DNA of 8,972 nucleotides from Flavobacteriales bacterium (GTDB lineage Bacteria; Bacteroidota; Bacteroidia; Flavobacteriales_D; Sanyastnellaceae), in contig JAIYCK010000083.1 in assembly GCA_027488055.1 (NCBI GenBank), positions 1 to 8,972 of the forward strand, written 5' to 3'. The notes beneath the pieces are model-generated. The model was given only the letters and a program-made list of their open reading frames with translations. It ran no database searches and was not told the DNA's origin. Made by a program: the position numbers and the translations under genes. Within the stretch, counting starts at the first letter, position 1. The number at the start of each line of letters is the position of its first letter. This document shows, in pieces, positions 1 through 6,929 of the stretch.

Positions 1-12
1 AAAAAACAGGAT

Positions 13-1311
13 TTAAGCCAATGCTTCTTTATACACGCTCAACACACGCTCTCGTGCAAATCGATGCTCGACCATGGGCAAGGTATATTTTGATGTGCCA
101 AATTCTGGCACCCAATGTTTGATGTAGATATGATCGCGATCAAATTTTTCGGTCTGACTTTCTGGATTGAACACCCTAAAATAAGGTGCTGCATCACAGC
201 CGCTACTCGCTGCCCACTGCCAGCCTCCGACATTTGAAGCGAGATCAAAATCCAACAGCTTTTCGGCAAAATAGCGCTCGCCGAGTCTCCAATCGATCAG
301 GAGATGTTTCGTGAGGAAGCTAGCCACCACCATTCGAACTCGATTGTGCATGAATCCTGTGGCATTCAGTTCGCGCATTCCTGCATCCACCAAAGGATAG
401 CCAGTTCGTCCTTCACACCATCTTTTGAATCCCTCTTCGTCCTTCCTCCATGGAATGCGGTCGTATGCTGGCTTGAATGCTTGATCTATCGTGTGCGGAT
501 AATGAAAAAGGATGGCCTGATAGAAGTCACGCCATATCAATTCGTTCAGCCATTTTTCATGGGGCAATGCCTTTTGGACCAGCGCCCGAATGCTGACCGT
601 TCCGAAGCGCAAATGCAAACTCAATCGGCTAGTGCCTCGAATCGCAGGGAAATCGCGTTGACTTCCATATTGACTCAATATGTGCGTGTCGACATCCTTA
701 CCTGGAAATGAGAATTGGAATGACTCAAATCCCATGGATTCCAAGGTCGGTATGTCTGCTTGTTTGCTAGGCCACAAGCGATCGAAATATTGTTCGTTGG
801 GATATGGTTTGTATTGATAAGCGGTGAGCTTGGACTTCCATTTTTTGCTATACGGTGTAAACACAGTATATGGTTTCCCATCGTCTTTCGTGATTTCATT
901 CTTGTCAAAAATCACATGATCTTTCTTGCCTTTGAATGGAATGCCGCGCTCAGCCAAAAGATCGAATATTTGCTTGTCACGCTTTTGGGCATAGGGCTCG
1001 TAATCTCTGCTCGCATGCACCTCAGCGATATCAAATTTTTGAAGCAGCGATTGGAAGGCTTCCATGGGTGAACCATGAAAGAAGAGGATGTCGGAACCCA
1101 TATCGCGCAAGGTTTTCTGAATGGCCTCAAGTTCCTGATGTATGAACAAGACACGTGCATCGCGCGTGGGTAGGTGCATCAGAATGTGTGCATCGAAGAT
1201 AAAGATGGGGAGCACTTGATGTCCTGATTTCAAGGCTTCGTAAAACGCCGCATTATCATGTAATCGGATGTCTCTTCGCATCCAATAAATTGCAATTTTC
1301 TTGAAATTCAT
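13..1311 (-). CDS. phrB: Class I (CPD-type) deoxyribodipyrimidine photolyase
   Basis: This flavoenzyme uses blue/near-UV light to split cyclobutane pyrimidine dimers in DNA. The 432-residue protein is slightly shorter than E. coli PhrB (about 470) but complete: an N-terminal antenna-binding Rossmann domain (about 5-165) and a C-terminal FAD-binding helical domain (about 225-425). Visible signatures are GTSRLSLHLRFGT (226-238), NELIWRDFY (256-264) and NVGGWQWAASSGCDAAPYF (360-378). By alignment from memory to E. coli, E257 and W260 match substrate-contacting E274 and W277, N360 matches flavin-contacting N378, and the electron-transfer triad is intact as W288, W341 and W364. A repair enzyme is therefore more likely than a signalling cryptochrome. 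The antenna cofactor cannot be told from sequence. The ATG overlaps the stop of the upstream TIGR01777 gene (ATGA), so translation is probably coupled. Only 12 bases follow the stop; the minus strand there ends in a T-run with no hairpin visible inside the window. Confidence 0.96.
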   Translation of the reverse strand: MNFKKIAIYWMRRDIRLHDNAAFYEALKSGHQVLPIFIFDAHILMHLPTRDARVLFIHQELEAIQKTLRDMGSDILFFHGSPMEAFQSLLQKFDIAEVHASRDYEPYAQKRDKQIFDLLAERGIPFKGKKDHVIFDKNEITKDDGKPYTVFTPYSKKWKSKLTAYQYKPYPNEQYFDRLWPSKQADIPTLESMGFESFQFSFPGKDVDTHILSQYGSQRDFPAIRGTSRLSLHLRFGTVSIRALVQKALPHEKWLNELIWRDFYQAILFHYPHTIDQAFKPAYDRIPWRKDEEGFKRWCEGRTGYPLVDAGMRELNATGFMHNRVRMVVASFLTKHLLIDWRLGERYFAEKLLDFDLASNVGGWQWAASSGCDAAPYFRVFNPESQTEKFDRDHIYIKHWVPEFGTSKYTLPMVEHRFARERVLSVYKEALA

Positions 1312-2222
1312 ACTTTCTTTTGAAGAAGATTCGTCAATGCAGACTGCAGGCTAGCGTATGTAAACTGAAAACCAGTGGCCAAAATCTTGTGGCTATTCAA
1401 ATTTCGTCCTTGAAGAACCAACTTGGACATTTCACCATACATCATTTTCAATATCCAAGCGGGCACGGCTGGCAGAATGTGCGGACGTTTCAAGGTCTGG
1501 GCCAGGAGCTTGCTAAACGCTCGGTTGTCTGTCGCTTCTGGTGCCGATACATTGTATATACCTTGCACGTTGGCATGATGCAGTGCGTATAAAATGAAAT
1601 GAGCCACATCATCCACATGGACCCAACTCATCATTTGGTTGCCATTGCCCACAGGTGCTCCCAAACCCATACGATAAAGCGGTAGCATTTTTTGGAGTGC
1701 TCCAGCCTCTTTCGCTAGGATAACGGGCAACCGCATCAGTACAACGCGCTCCGCATGGCTCCCAATACGTTGATTGCAAATTTCCCACGCACTGGTGAGC
1801 TTGCCCAAAAAGTCATCACTGGATGGATCCGTTTCCAAACGTGCTTCATTGCCATGGACATAAAATCCAGAGGCACTGGCTCCAATCCATAATTTCACAT
1901 GATGAGCCGACGTATGAAAAGCTTGCACGAGCGCATCCGTTGTCTGAATTCTACTGGAAATCATTTCGGATTTATTCGATGATGTCCATGGATTGGCCAC
2001 ACTGAAGCCAGCTAGGTTCACAACTACATCGCTTCCGACAATCGCCTCTTGTGGGAAGATTTTTTGCAACGGATTCCAATGGAACTGTGCATACGATTTT
2101 GGTGCAAAGGATTTTTTGGTAGTGAGCACCACCACCTCATGACCTTCAGCCATGAGCAATGGTATCAACCGACTACCAACCAAACCGCTTCCACCTGCCA
2201 GAATAATTTTCATTAATTTCAT
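1308..2222 (-). CDS. TIGR01777 family NAD(P)-binding epimerase-like protein (COG1090/YfcH-like)
   Basis: This is an atypical extended short-chain dehydrogenase/reductase of 304 residues, close to the family's usual length. The substrate is unknown; older annotations call the family a cell-division inhibitor (SulA-like), which is not supported by structure. The dinucleotide-binding glycine motif GGSGLVG is at 10-16, NLAG at 69-72, the family's SASxxGxY-like stretch at about 116-121 (ASGFY), the diagnostic SWVHVDD at 199-205, and a C-terminal DUF1731 segment at about 247-297 (RPHILPAVPAWILKMMYGEM, then LATGFQF). The SDR YxxxK pair is not visible: Y121 is followed by VHGN, so redox chemistry cannot be assumed. 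The first ATG is at 2222, and an in-frame ATG at 2213 gives MKIILAGGSG, the more usual family N-terminus. It is first in an operon with the photolyase, a pairing familiar from light-associated clusters in Bacteroidetes and other bacteria, so a role in light or UV response is inferred from context only. Confidence 0.92.
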   Translation of the reverse strand: MKLMKIILAGGSGLVGSRLIPLLMAEGHEVVVLTTKKSFAPKSYAQFHWNPLQKIFPQEAIVGSDVVVNLAGFSVANPWTSSNKSEMISSRIQTTDALVQAFHTSAHHVKLWIGASASGFYVHGNEARLETDPSSDDFLGKLTSAWEICNQRIGSHAERVVLMRLPVILAKEAGALQKMLPLYRMGLGAPVGNGNQMMSWVHVDDVAHFILYALHHANVQGIYNVSAPEATDNRAFSKLLAQTLKRPHILPAVPAWILKMMYGEMSKLVLQGRNLNSHKILATGFQFTYASLQSALTNLLQKKV

Positions 2223-2240
2223 AACAAAGCTACCTTTGAC
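2223..2240. promoter_or_regulatory. Candidate symmetric bidirectional promoter core (two TAnnTTTG -7 boxes sharing one TA)
   Basis: The 18-bp gap between divergent start codons holds a 14-bp near-palindrome, CAAAGCTACCTTTG (2225-2238), with one mismatched pair. Read on the plus strand it gives TACCTTTG (2231-2238); on the minus strand it gives TAGCTTTG (2232 down to 2225). Both match the Bacteroidetes primary-sigma -7 consensus TAnnTTTG exactly and share the TA at 2231-2232. On each strand two bases separate TTTG from the first ATG. No good -33 TTG/TTTG lies at the expected 17-23 base spacing on either strand; TTTC at 2208-2211 is the nearest on the plus side. Promoter activity is inferred, not shown. 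Confidence 0.55.
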
Positions 2241-4094
2241 ATGTTCAACATGATTCGTATGATTTATACTCGCGCTTTTTCATTGGCCTTTCTGTGCTGG
2301 ATCTCTTGCTGGAGGTGCGTGTGCATGCATGCTCAAACTCCTTGTGTCGATGGGTTTGCAGGGATCTATCCTTGCCAGAATGTGGATTTGTTGTACCATG
2401 CCGGTATCGAATCAATGGCAGGTGCTAGTACCAATGAAATATGGGGGTGGACAGACAGCTTGTATCAGAAGGATTATGTGATTGTTGGTTTGAGCACTGG
2501 CGTTAGATTTTATGATATTTCAAATCCCGTTCAACCCATTTTCTTGGGCAGCCTTCCCACGCATACCTCCAATAGCATCTGGAGAACATTTCGTCATGTG
2601 AATAATTATTTGTTCATCGGAAGCGAGGCCAGCAACCATGGCATGCAGGTCTTCGATTTAACGCGTTTGCGCAATGTGACCAATCCGCCCGTTTTGTTCT
2701 TCGAAGACGATCATTATGCAGGATTTGGCAAATGCCACACCCTTACAACCATACCCGGCCATCCGTATGTCTATGCCTGTGGTACCAATACATACAGCGG
2801 TGGTCTACATGTAGTGAATGTGTCGAATCCATTGGCACCGGTAATAGCGGGTGGATTTTCTGAAGATGGGTATATCCATGAAGCGCAAATACTGGAATAC
2901 CATGGACCAGATGCGGATTACAACAATCGCATCATCGCTTTTTGTTACAGTGGCAGCAATCCGCCCGTGCTCACCATCGTCGATGTTACGGATCCATTGG
3001 ACATGAACATCATTTCAACCACACCGTACCCCAATAGCAGCTACTGCCACCAAGGTTGGCTGACCGAGGACGGCGGATATGTTTTGATGGATGATGAAAC
3101 CGATGAAAACAATGGCTTATTCACCCAAACGCGAACCGTCATGTTGGACGTACATGATTTGGATGCGCCGCAATTCATGGGCAACCATTTGGGCAATACA
3201 GCGGCTATTGATCACAATCAATACATCAAAGGCAATCTAGCGTATCAAAGCAATTACACTGCGGGACTGCAGATTCTGGATGTCTCCAACATTGCAGATA
3301 CAAGTTTGAATCTGGTCGCTTTCTTTGATCATTACCCTGTCAGCAATGCCACGAGCTTCGATGGTGAATGGATGAATTATCCTTATTTCTCGAGTGGGGT
3401 AGTGGCTGTGACGGACATCGACAATGGTTTCTTTTTGCTTCGTCCCAACTTCATCAACATACAAGCAATCGATTCGGTGTGTGCGGAGCAAACATGGATC
3501 ATTGATATCTACATTCAAACGGGATTTCAAGGTCCATTCGATATTCAATTGGCGGGCCTTCCCGCTTCTGTAAACTATACTCTGGTGTGGATGGACGCCA
3601 TGCATGCCCAACTGCAATGCACCAATTGGCCGCAGTTGGATGCTTCCTATACCATCACCGCGACGGTGATTGGAGCCAGTCATCGATACAACCGAAGTGC
3701 AACGGTCAATACACGTGCCTCCTTGCAATGGTTCGTCGATGCAGATAGCGATGGATATGGTATGGGTGACTCCATTTTCGCTTGCGATCAACCATCCGGA
3801 TATGTAGCAAATGCGGGCGATTGCGATGATTCCAATCCAACGATTTATCCCGGAGCATGGCCCACTGCAAGCGGCGATGACAACAATTGCGACGGGGTAG
3901 TGTCGCAAGGCGAAATAGCATTCTGTCCAGATTTGAACGGAGATGGATGGATCACGATGGCAGACGTTTTAATCTGTACAGAGGATTATGGATGCGCAGG
4001 TGATTGCATTGCAGATCTCAATCAAGACAATATCGTTTCCGTGCTTGACTTACTCATCTTGTATGGAAACTTTGGAGTACAATGTCAACCTTGA
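2241..4094 (+). CDS. Secreted choice-of-anchor B family protein with MopE-like and dockerin-like C-terminal modules
   Basis: This is a predicted exported, probably cell-surface or extracellular protein of 617 residues with no known enzymatic role. A basic start plus hydrophobic stretch (AFSLAFLCWISCW, 12-24) and HAQ near 30-32 look like a signal peptide cleaved around A31/Q32; no good lipobox is seen. Residues about 45-402 are the choice-of-anchor B domain, with LVIVD-type beta-propeller-like repeats such as GVRFYDISNPVQPIFLG (87-103), GLHVVNVSNPLAPV (188-201), LTIVDVTDPLD (244-254) and GLQILDVSN (342-350). An Ig-like beta segment follows (about 404-495), then a MopE-type repeat (497-551) with DADSDGYG, DCDDSNPTIYPGA and DDNNCDG. 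The tail has two EF-hand-like loops, DLNGDGWITMADV (564-576) and DLNQDNIVSVLDL (592-604), as in dockerin type I, flanked by cysteines. Many acidic side chains suggest calcium binding. No conventional type IX secretion C-terminal domain is apparent. In-frame ATGs also occur at 2250 and 2259, either of which leaves the signal peptide intact. Confidence 0.9.
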   Translation: MFNMIRMIYTRAFSLAFLCWISCWRCVCMHAQTPCVDGFAGIYPCQNVDLLYHAGIESMAGASTNEIWGWTDSLYQKDYVIVGLSTGVRFYDISNPVQPIFLGSLPTHTSNSIWRTFRHVNNYLFIGSEASNHGMQVFDLTRLRNVTNPPVLFFEDDHYAGFGKCHTLTTIPGHPYVYACGTNTYSGGLHVVNVSNPLAPVIAGGFSEDGYIHEAQILEYHGPDADYNNRIIAFCYSGSNPPVLTIVDVTDPLDMNIISTTPYPNSSYCHQGWLTEDGGYVLMDDETDENNGLFTQTRTVMLDVHDLDAPQFMGNHLGNTAAIDHNQYIKGNLAYQSNYTAGLQILDVSNIADTSLNLVAFFDHYPVSNATSFDGEWMNYPYFSSGVVAVTDIDNGFFLLRPNFINIQAIDSVCAEQTWIIDIYIQTGFQGPFDIQLAGLPASVNYTLVWMDAMHAQLQCTNWPQLDASYTITATVIGASHRYNRSATVNTRASLQWFVDADSDGYGMGDSIFACDQPSGYVANAGDCDDSNPTIYPGAWPTASGDDNNCDGVVSQGEIAFCPDLNGDGWITMADVLICTEDYGCAGDCIADLNQDNIVSVLDLLILYGNFGVQCQP

Positions 4095-5941
4095 GGTGAT
4101 TTTTCCAATTGCTGCTGGTGCATAGCGGCATAACGTCCACCGATTTGCAATAATTCTTGATGCGTGCCTTGCTCGGCGATCTCTCCATGATGCAAAACAT
4201 AAATGTAATCGGCATGGCGAATGGTGCTGAGGCGATGGGCGAAAGAGACAATGGTGGTGCCTTTTAATTTTTCCTGGTACTGGCTCAAAATCCAATCTTC
4301 TGTGGCTGTATCAACGGCACTCAAACAATCGTCTAGAATGAGAAAGGTTGGTTTTTTAATCAAAGCACGGGCGATCGAAATACGTTGTTTTTGACCTCCA
4401 CTTAAGTTAATGCCGCGCTCGCCCAACAAGGTGTTGTATCCGTTTTCAAATCGAACGATTTCCTCGTGAATACCAGCCATTTTAGCCGCTTCTTCGATCG
4501 CTTCTTGCGTCGCATCATCCAAGCCAAATGCAATGTTGTGGGCGATGGTGTCGGAGAATAAAAAAACATCTTGCGGCACGAAACCAATCTGAACGCGCCA
4601 TGCATGTACATCCACCTCGCGTAAATCGCGCGATTGGGACAAAACACGCCCAATCGTGGGATCATACATGCGAAGTAGCAATTGTGCGATCGATGATTTA
4701 CCGCTGCCTGTGGCGCCTACGATGGCTATGTTTTTCCCTTCGGGAATTTGGATATGGATGTTTCGAAGGGCTTCGATGCCACTCTCAGGATAGGTGAAAC
4801 TCACATCGGACAATGTCACTTCGCGGGGTATGATCACCTCAGCGTTTTCACTGTTTTGTATCCGCGATTCCACCGCCAAAAAGGCATTGATACGTTTTTG
4901 AGCCGCTTCGGCCTTTTGCACCAAACTGGTCACCCAACCTACGCTCGCAAAGGGCCAAGTCAGTTGATTCACATAAAATACAAATTGCACGATGACGCCC
5001 ACTGAAATATCTCCCACCATCACTTTTCCCGCTCCAATGTAAATGGTCAGTATGGTGCTGAGTCCAACCAACAAGGTGATGACAGGCATAAACAATGCAT
5101 CTCCTTTCACTAATTTTAATTGCAATGCTTTGTAGGCATCGCTTTCAGATTTGAAACGGTCGCCATAAAACTTTTCTTTGCCAAATGCCTTGATCACTCG
5201 AATGCCTGCCATGGTTTCTTGCACCAATGTGCTCAATTTCGATTGCTGACGCTGCACTTGCTCCGTCCGTCGATTGATCACCGTGCTCACATAAAAAATC
5301 AAAATCATCATGAATGGAAGCGGCATCAAGGTATAGAGGGTAAGCTCTCGATCGATCCCCCACATCACGGCAATGCACATCACCACCAAAACCACCAGAT
5401 TGATCGTGTACATGATTGCAGGACCGAGATACATGCGCACGCGATTGACATCTTCGCTGATCCTGTTCATCATGTCGCCTGTCCGATTGGCCTTGTAAAA
5501 GCCGCTGTCCAAATCTTGGTATTTCTCATAAATTTCATTTTTCAGATCATACTCAATGCGCCGACTCATGACAATGATGGTCTGGCGTTGATAAAATAGA
5601 AAAATGCCTTTGAGAAGGAAGAGCCCCAAATAAATAAGTCCCAAATACAGCGCCACCCGCAAGGACATGCCATAGACTTCCGCCTGTGGTATTTGCCAAA
5701 TGGATGCAGTGGGACCAAACAACGAAGAAACATACTGCAAGACAGGAGGCACAGCGATGGAAGCAGTGGGCTGGGCAAGCTGATTGATTTGCAGCATCTC
5801 TACCAAAAAGTCAATGCCTTGTCCAACGACAATCGGAGCATACACGTTGAAAACATTGCCAACCACAATAAAGACAATGCCCATGGTGAGCCTGCCGCGG
5901 TATTTCCAAAGATATTTGTTGAGATAGGCGAGATTTTTCAT
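4085..5941 (-). CDS. ABC exporter half-transporter (fused membrane and ATPase domains, MsbA/LmrA/BmrA type)
   Basis: This type IV-fold ABC exporter half-molecule sits in the inner membrane and is presumably active as a dimer; substrate (drug, lipid or other) cannot be inferred. I chose the ATG at 5941 (MKNLAYLNKYLWKYRGRL, 618 residues) because the family starts with such a basic amphipathic segment; the longer reading to 5983 needs a TTG start and adds 14 unlikely residues. The membrane domain spans about 1-330 with hydrophobic segments near 20-40, 95-117, 177-196, 204-222 and 282-304, and a roughly 45-residue loop between the first two. The ATPase domain (about 372-610) has Walker A GATGSGKSS (409-417), Q-loop Q457 in VPQD, signature LSGGQKQR (513-520), Walker B FLILDD (533-538), D-loop SAVD (541-544) and switch H569 in FAHRLSTI. 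The catalytic glutamate position is Asp (D538), as in some degenerate sites of heterodimeric exporters; no partner subunit gene lies in the window. Its 3' end overlaps the convergent secreted-protein gene by 10 bp. Confidence 0.94.
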   Translation of the reverse strand: MKNLAYLNKYLWKYRGRLTMGIVFIVVGNVFNVYAPIVVGQGIDFLVEMLQINQLAQPTASIAVPPVLQYVSSLFGPTASIWQIPQAEVYGMSLRVALYLGLIYLGLFLLKGIFLFYQRQTIIVMSRRIEYDLKNEIYEKYQDLDSGFYKANRTGDMMNRISEDVNRVRMYLGPAIMYTINLVVLVVMCIAVMWGIDRELTLYTLMPLPFMMILIFYVSTVINRRTEQVQRQQSKLSTLVQETMAGIRVIKAFGKEKFYGDRFKSESDAYKALQLKLVKGDALFMPVITLLVGLSTILTIYIGAGKVMVGDISVGVIVQFVFYVNQLTWPFASVGWVTSLVQKAEAAQKRINAFLAVESRIQNSENAEVIIPREVTLSDVSFTYPESGIEALRNIHIQIPEGKNIAIVGATGSGKSSIAQLLLRMYDPTIGRVLSQSRDLREVDVHAWRVQIGFVPQDVFLFSDTIAHNIAFGLDDATQEAIEEAAKMAGIHEEIVRFENGYNTLLGERGINLSGGQKQRISIARALIKKPTFLILDDCLSAVDTATEDWILSQYQEKLKGTTIVSFAHRLSTIRHADYIYVLHHGEIAEQGTHQELLQIGGRYAAMHQQQLEKSPQG

Positions 5942-6076
5942 GACCGTGCTTTCATGGCGCAAGTTAGCGCAGTGATTCCGCAAGATTTGAAGCCCTTTGG
6001 TTTTTTTACCAATTCATTTGCACCCACAGTGCATCCATGTTGTGATTCCACATTATTTTAGCCAAAACGAATAGCA
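5942..6076. promoter_or_regulatory. Divergent intergenic region between ABC exporter and MBL hydrolase genes
   Basis: This 135-bp gap must supply the start signals for both flanking transcription units, unless promoters lie inside the genes. No perfect TAnnTTTG was found on either strand. On the plus strand there are one-mismatch candidates: TTCATTTG (6013-6020) with a TTTG 23 bases upstream (5986-5989), and TATTTTAG (6054-6061) without a suitably placed -33 element. An 8-mer GTGATTCC occurs twice (5972-5979 and 6042-6049), 70 bases apart. Nothing here resembles a structured RNA or riboswitch by eye. A promoter function is likely from position only; the exact elements are unassigned. Confidence 0.3.
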
Positions 6077-6925
6077 ATGAAATTACATACCATCGAGACA
6101 GGATTCTTCAAACTCGACGGCGGGGCCATGTTTGGCGTGGTGCCGAAATCAATTTGGCAAAAATCAAATCCAGCGGATGAGAACAACATGTGCACCTGGG
6201 CCATGCGGTGCTTATTGATAGAAGATGGCGATCGATTGATTCTAATCGACACGGGCATTGGCACCAAACAAAGCGAAAAGTTCTTCTCGCATTATTACTT
6301 GCACAATATGGCTTCGTTGGAATCCAGCTTGCAAAACCGTGGCTTTCATCGCAGCGATATTACCGATGTGTTTTTAACCCATTTGCATTTTGATCATTGC
6401 GGCGGTGCCATCGAAATGGACACCAATGGCCGTTTGACGCCTTATTTCCCCAACGCACATTATTGGAGCAACGAGCGCCACTGGAAATGGGCCACCGAGC
6501 CCAATGCGCGCGAAAAGGCGAGTTTCCTCAGTGAGAATATTGTACCGATTCAAGAATCGGGACAATTGAAGATGGTGGAGCGAATCGAAGATAGTTATCG
6601 TGGGGAGGCACTTGGATTCAATGTGTATTTTGTAGATGGACATACCGATAGCATGATGATCCCGATGATCCATTACAAGCAACGAACGATTTGCTTTATG
6701 GCGGATTTATTGCCTTCTGTCGGCCACTTGCCATTGCCTTACGTCATGGGCTACGATACGCGACCACTGATCACTCTTGGAGAAAAAGAAAGATTTCTGA
6801 ACGAAGCAGTGGATCACAATTATATATTGATGTTGGAACATGATAGCGTGAACGAGTGCTGCACATTGGTGCGCACAGATAAAGGCATACGAGCAGATCA
6901 AACTTTTCAACTGAACGACATCTGA
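6077..6925 (+). CDS. MBL-fold metallo-hydrolase (lactonase-like subgroup)
   Basis: This is a cytoplasmic-looking metal-dependent hydrolase of 282 residues with no signal peptide. The metal-binding set is complete: THLHFDHCGG (101-110) supplies H102, H104, D106 and H107; H189 lies in DGHT; the bridging D210 is in FMADLLPS; and H255 is in MLEHD. This arrangement (HxHxDH, His, Asp, His) is shared with the AHL-lactonase-like and YtnP-like branch of the superfamily, usually a two-metal site. The actual substrate cannot be read from sequence, and quorum quenching should not be assumed. The N-terminal GGAMFGVVPKSIW (15-27) and LIDTGIG (56-62) are typical of a widespread Bacteroidetes family of unknown role. 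An in-frame TAG at 6059-6061 precedes the ATG, so the start is well fixed. No Shine-Dalgarno sequence is seen, as is usual in this phylum. Only four bases separate its stop from the uvrB start, so the two are very likely co-transcribed. Confidence 0.93.
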   Translation: MKLHTIETGFFKLDGGAMFGVVPKSIWQKSNPADENNMCTWAMRCLLIEDGDRLILIDTGIGTKQSEKFFSHYYLHNMASLESSLQNRGFHRSDITDVFLTHLHFDHCGGAIEMDTNGRLTPYFPNAHYWSNERHWKWATEPNAREKASFLSENIVPIQESGQLKMVERIEDSYRGEALGFNVYFVDGHTDSMMIPMIHYKQRTICFMADLLPSVGHLPLPYVMGYDTRPLITLGEKERFLNEAVDHNYILMLEHDSVNECCTLVRTDKGIRADQTFQLNDI

Positions 6926-6929
6926 GCCC

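Noticed and set aside
3237..3908. Minus-strand open frame of 223 codons inside the secreted-protein gene
   Set aside because: Composition is rich in Ile, Arg, Cys and His with no recognisable domain; it mirrors the well-supported plus-strand protein and is a shadow.
4085..4104. Hairpin TCAACC-TTGA-GGTGA followed by TTTTT on the plus strand, a possible intrinsic terminator
   Set aside because: The stem is only five pairs with a bulged A and few G:C pairs, and the T-run is short. Too weak to call as a terminator.
5942..5983. Extended N-terminus of the ABC exporter (14 extra residues)
   Set aside because: The upstream start at 5983 is TTG and the added residues do not look like the family; the ATG at 5941 gives a normal exporter N-terminus.
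5999..6010. GGTTTTTTTACC inverted repeat
   Set aside because: Three-pair arms around a T-run; it is expected by chance in an AT-rich intergenic stretch and has no terminator position for either neighbour.
5972..6049. Direct repeat GTGATTCC (5972-5979 and 6042-6049) as a possible regulator site
   Set aside because: An 8-base repeat 70 bases apart is weak; there is no flanking similarity or symmetry.
6054..6061. TATTTTAG as the -7 box of the MBL-uvrB operon
   Set aside because: One mismatch to TAnnTTTG and no -33 TTG at suitable spacing; noted in the intergenic region entry but not called as a promoter.
6077..6925. Assignment of the MBL protein as an AHL lactonase (quorum quenching)
   Set aside because: The metal ligands fit, but they are shared across many MBL hydrolases with other substrates; no acyl-homoserine-lactone-specific feature was identified.
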